NCBI GenBank assembly: GCA_011049495.1
Contig: DSBF01000303.1
Span: forward strand, 1-7,200
DNA: 7,200 nucleotides
From: Ignavibacteria bacterium
GTDB lineage: Bacteria > Bacteroidota > Ignavibacteria > Ignavibacteriales > Melioribacteraceae
Direction: 5' to 3'
Shown: positions 6,920 to 7,200 of the stretch, piece by piece
Position numbering within the stretch: position 1 is the first letter of the stretch
Layout of the letters: every line of letters starts with the position of its first letter
Position numbers and translations under genes: made by a program
The notes under the pieces: model-generated
Database searches by the model: none
What the model was told of the DNA's origin: nothing
The model's input: the letters and a program-made list of their open reading frames with translations, nothing else

Positions 6920-6956
6920 CAAATATAGCATAACGAAAACATATTAAGAAAAAGCA
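6920..6956 (-). promoter_or_regulatory. Bacteroidetes-type promoter of the YfcC-type carrier
   Basis: On the minus strand TATATTTG (6927-6920) fits TAnnTTTG exactly, preceded directly by TTATGC and, 18 bases upstream, by TGCTTTTTCTT (6956-6946). This copies the arrangement at 563-599. Transcription would begin near 6914, about 20 bases before the ATG at 6893. No good -33 TTG is seen at the normal distance. Confidence 0.6.
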
Positions 6957-6962
6957 AAGTTA

Positions 6963-7139
6963 GAGAGGTTGCTTAAAAGAAGCAAACAATAACAGAACCT
7001 ATCAATAAAAAATTAACCTTCGATGTAAGAGTTTGCTGCTTAAGCACTTTTTCTTCGAAGGTTGCTTAGTTAGTCGATCCTGAAAAACGCATAAAAGCAT
7101 AGAAATTGGCGTAAAAGAGGCAGAATAAAGCAATCTCTC
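6963..7139. repeat. 177-bp block bounded by 12-bp inverted repeats
   Basis: GAGAGGTTGCTT (6963-6974) and AAGCAATCTCTC (7128-7139) are inverted repeats with a single G/A difference that would be a G-U pair in RNA. Inside, the core TTGCTT recurs: as a small hairpin with AAGCAA (6969-6985), as GGTTGCTTA again at 7060-7068, and within the palindrome TGCTTAAGCA (7037-7046). No transposase gene and no clear target-site duplication are seen. It could be a decayed miniature element, a structured RNA, or only overlapping terminators. Confidence 0.4.
7007..7063 (-). terminator. Terminator for a minus-strand transcript from beyond the right edge
   Basis: AACCTTCGA (7015-7023) pairs perfectly with TCGAAGGTT (7055-7063) over a 31-base loop that carries the palindrome TGCTTAAGCA. 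On the minus strand the right arm is followed by AATTTTTT (7014-7007). No minus-strand gene lies in the window to the right, so it would serve a gene outside, or an untranslated RNA made from within 7064-7200. Confidence 0.45.
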
Positions 7140-7151
7140 AATTGATATAAA

Positions 7152-7187
7152 TGCAAGATTTAAATAGATTGTCATAAAAATCTTGCA
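7152..7187. repeat. 10-bp perfect inverted repeat (hairpin)
   Basis: TGCAAGATTT (7152-7161) is complementary to AAATCTTGCA (7178-7187) with a 16-base loop. On the minus strand the right arm is followed by TTTATATC, a poor T-run. It could be the 3' hairpin of a gene ending just past the right edge. The function is not shown by sequence. Confidence 0.4.
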
Positions 7188-7200
7188 AAAGAAGTAAACA

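Larger units (their letters stand above)
6894..7200. other. Gene-free stretch: promoter plus repeat-rich hairpins
   Basis: All six frames are broken by frequent stops and nothing resembles a protein, tRNA or rRNA. The left part (6894-6956) is the promoter and leader of the carrier. From 6963 to 7139 lies an inverted-repeat-bounded block with inner hairpins, and a further hairpin stands at 7152-7187. A gene on the minus strand beyond the right edge would end near here; no part of one is visible. Confidence 0.6.

Noticed and set aside
6894..7200. CRISPR array or tRNA in the repeat-rich gap
   Set aside because: The repeats are short, in mixed orientation and irregularly spaced, with no regular spacers. 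No cloverleaf or T-loop sequence was found.

Overview
The window is AT-rich (roughly one third G+C by eye) and looks like a chromosomal segment from the Bacteroidetes/Chlorobi (FCB) lineage, most likely Ignavibacteria-like. The reasons are the style of the DnaG and GH13 proteins, the weak or absent Shine-Dalgarno sequences, and two sites that exactly match the Bacteroidetes-type -7 promoter element TAnnTTTG. This placement is inference from reading alone; no search was run.

Layout. (1) 1-585, minus strand: a DJ-1/PfpI-family protein with its own promoter (element at 563-570) and an intrinsic terminator that overlaps its stop codon. The promoter position argues for a TTG start at 531 rather than the longer reading frame from 585. 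(2) 661-3967, plus strand: a two-gene unit, dnaG (DNA primase) and a cytoplasmic GH13 alpha-amylase-family glycosidase whose start overlaps the dnaG stop by 14 bases. (3) 4045-6893, minus strand: four possible genes in one direction. They are a YfcC/DcuC-type membrane carrier (5499-6893), a possible 24-residue single-span membrane peptide (5412-5486), a stand-alone CheY-like receiver (5004-5381), and an exported protein with outer-membrane-like features (4045-4946). The last is interrupted by a one-base frameshift that separates its signal peptide from the mature protein. A hairpin with a T-run (3973-4036) lies in the convergent gap between the GH13 gene and this unit. (4) 6894-7200: no gene. 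This stretch holds the carrier's promoter, a nested set of inverted repeats, and a terminator-like hairpin for a minus-strand transcript that would enter from beyond the right edge.

Functional picture. dnaG is the only clear housekeeping gene; the glycosidase is probably expressed as its passenger. The minus-strand genes suggest transport and signalling at the envelope, but no substrate or partner kinase can be read from this window.

The observations most worth checking are the frameshifted exported protein, the nearly identical promoter architecture of the DJ-1 and carrier genes (same blocks at the same 18-base spacing), the primase/glycosidase coupling, the tiny membrane ORF, and the inverted-repeat-bounded region 6963-7139. 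I found no CRISPR array, phage, transposase or defence system, and no convincing new multi-gene system.
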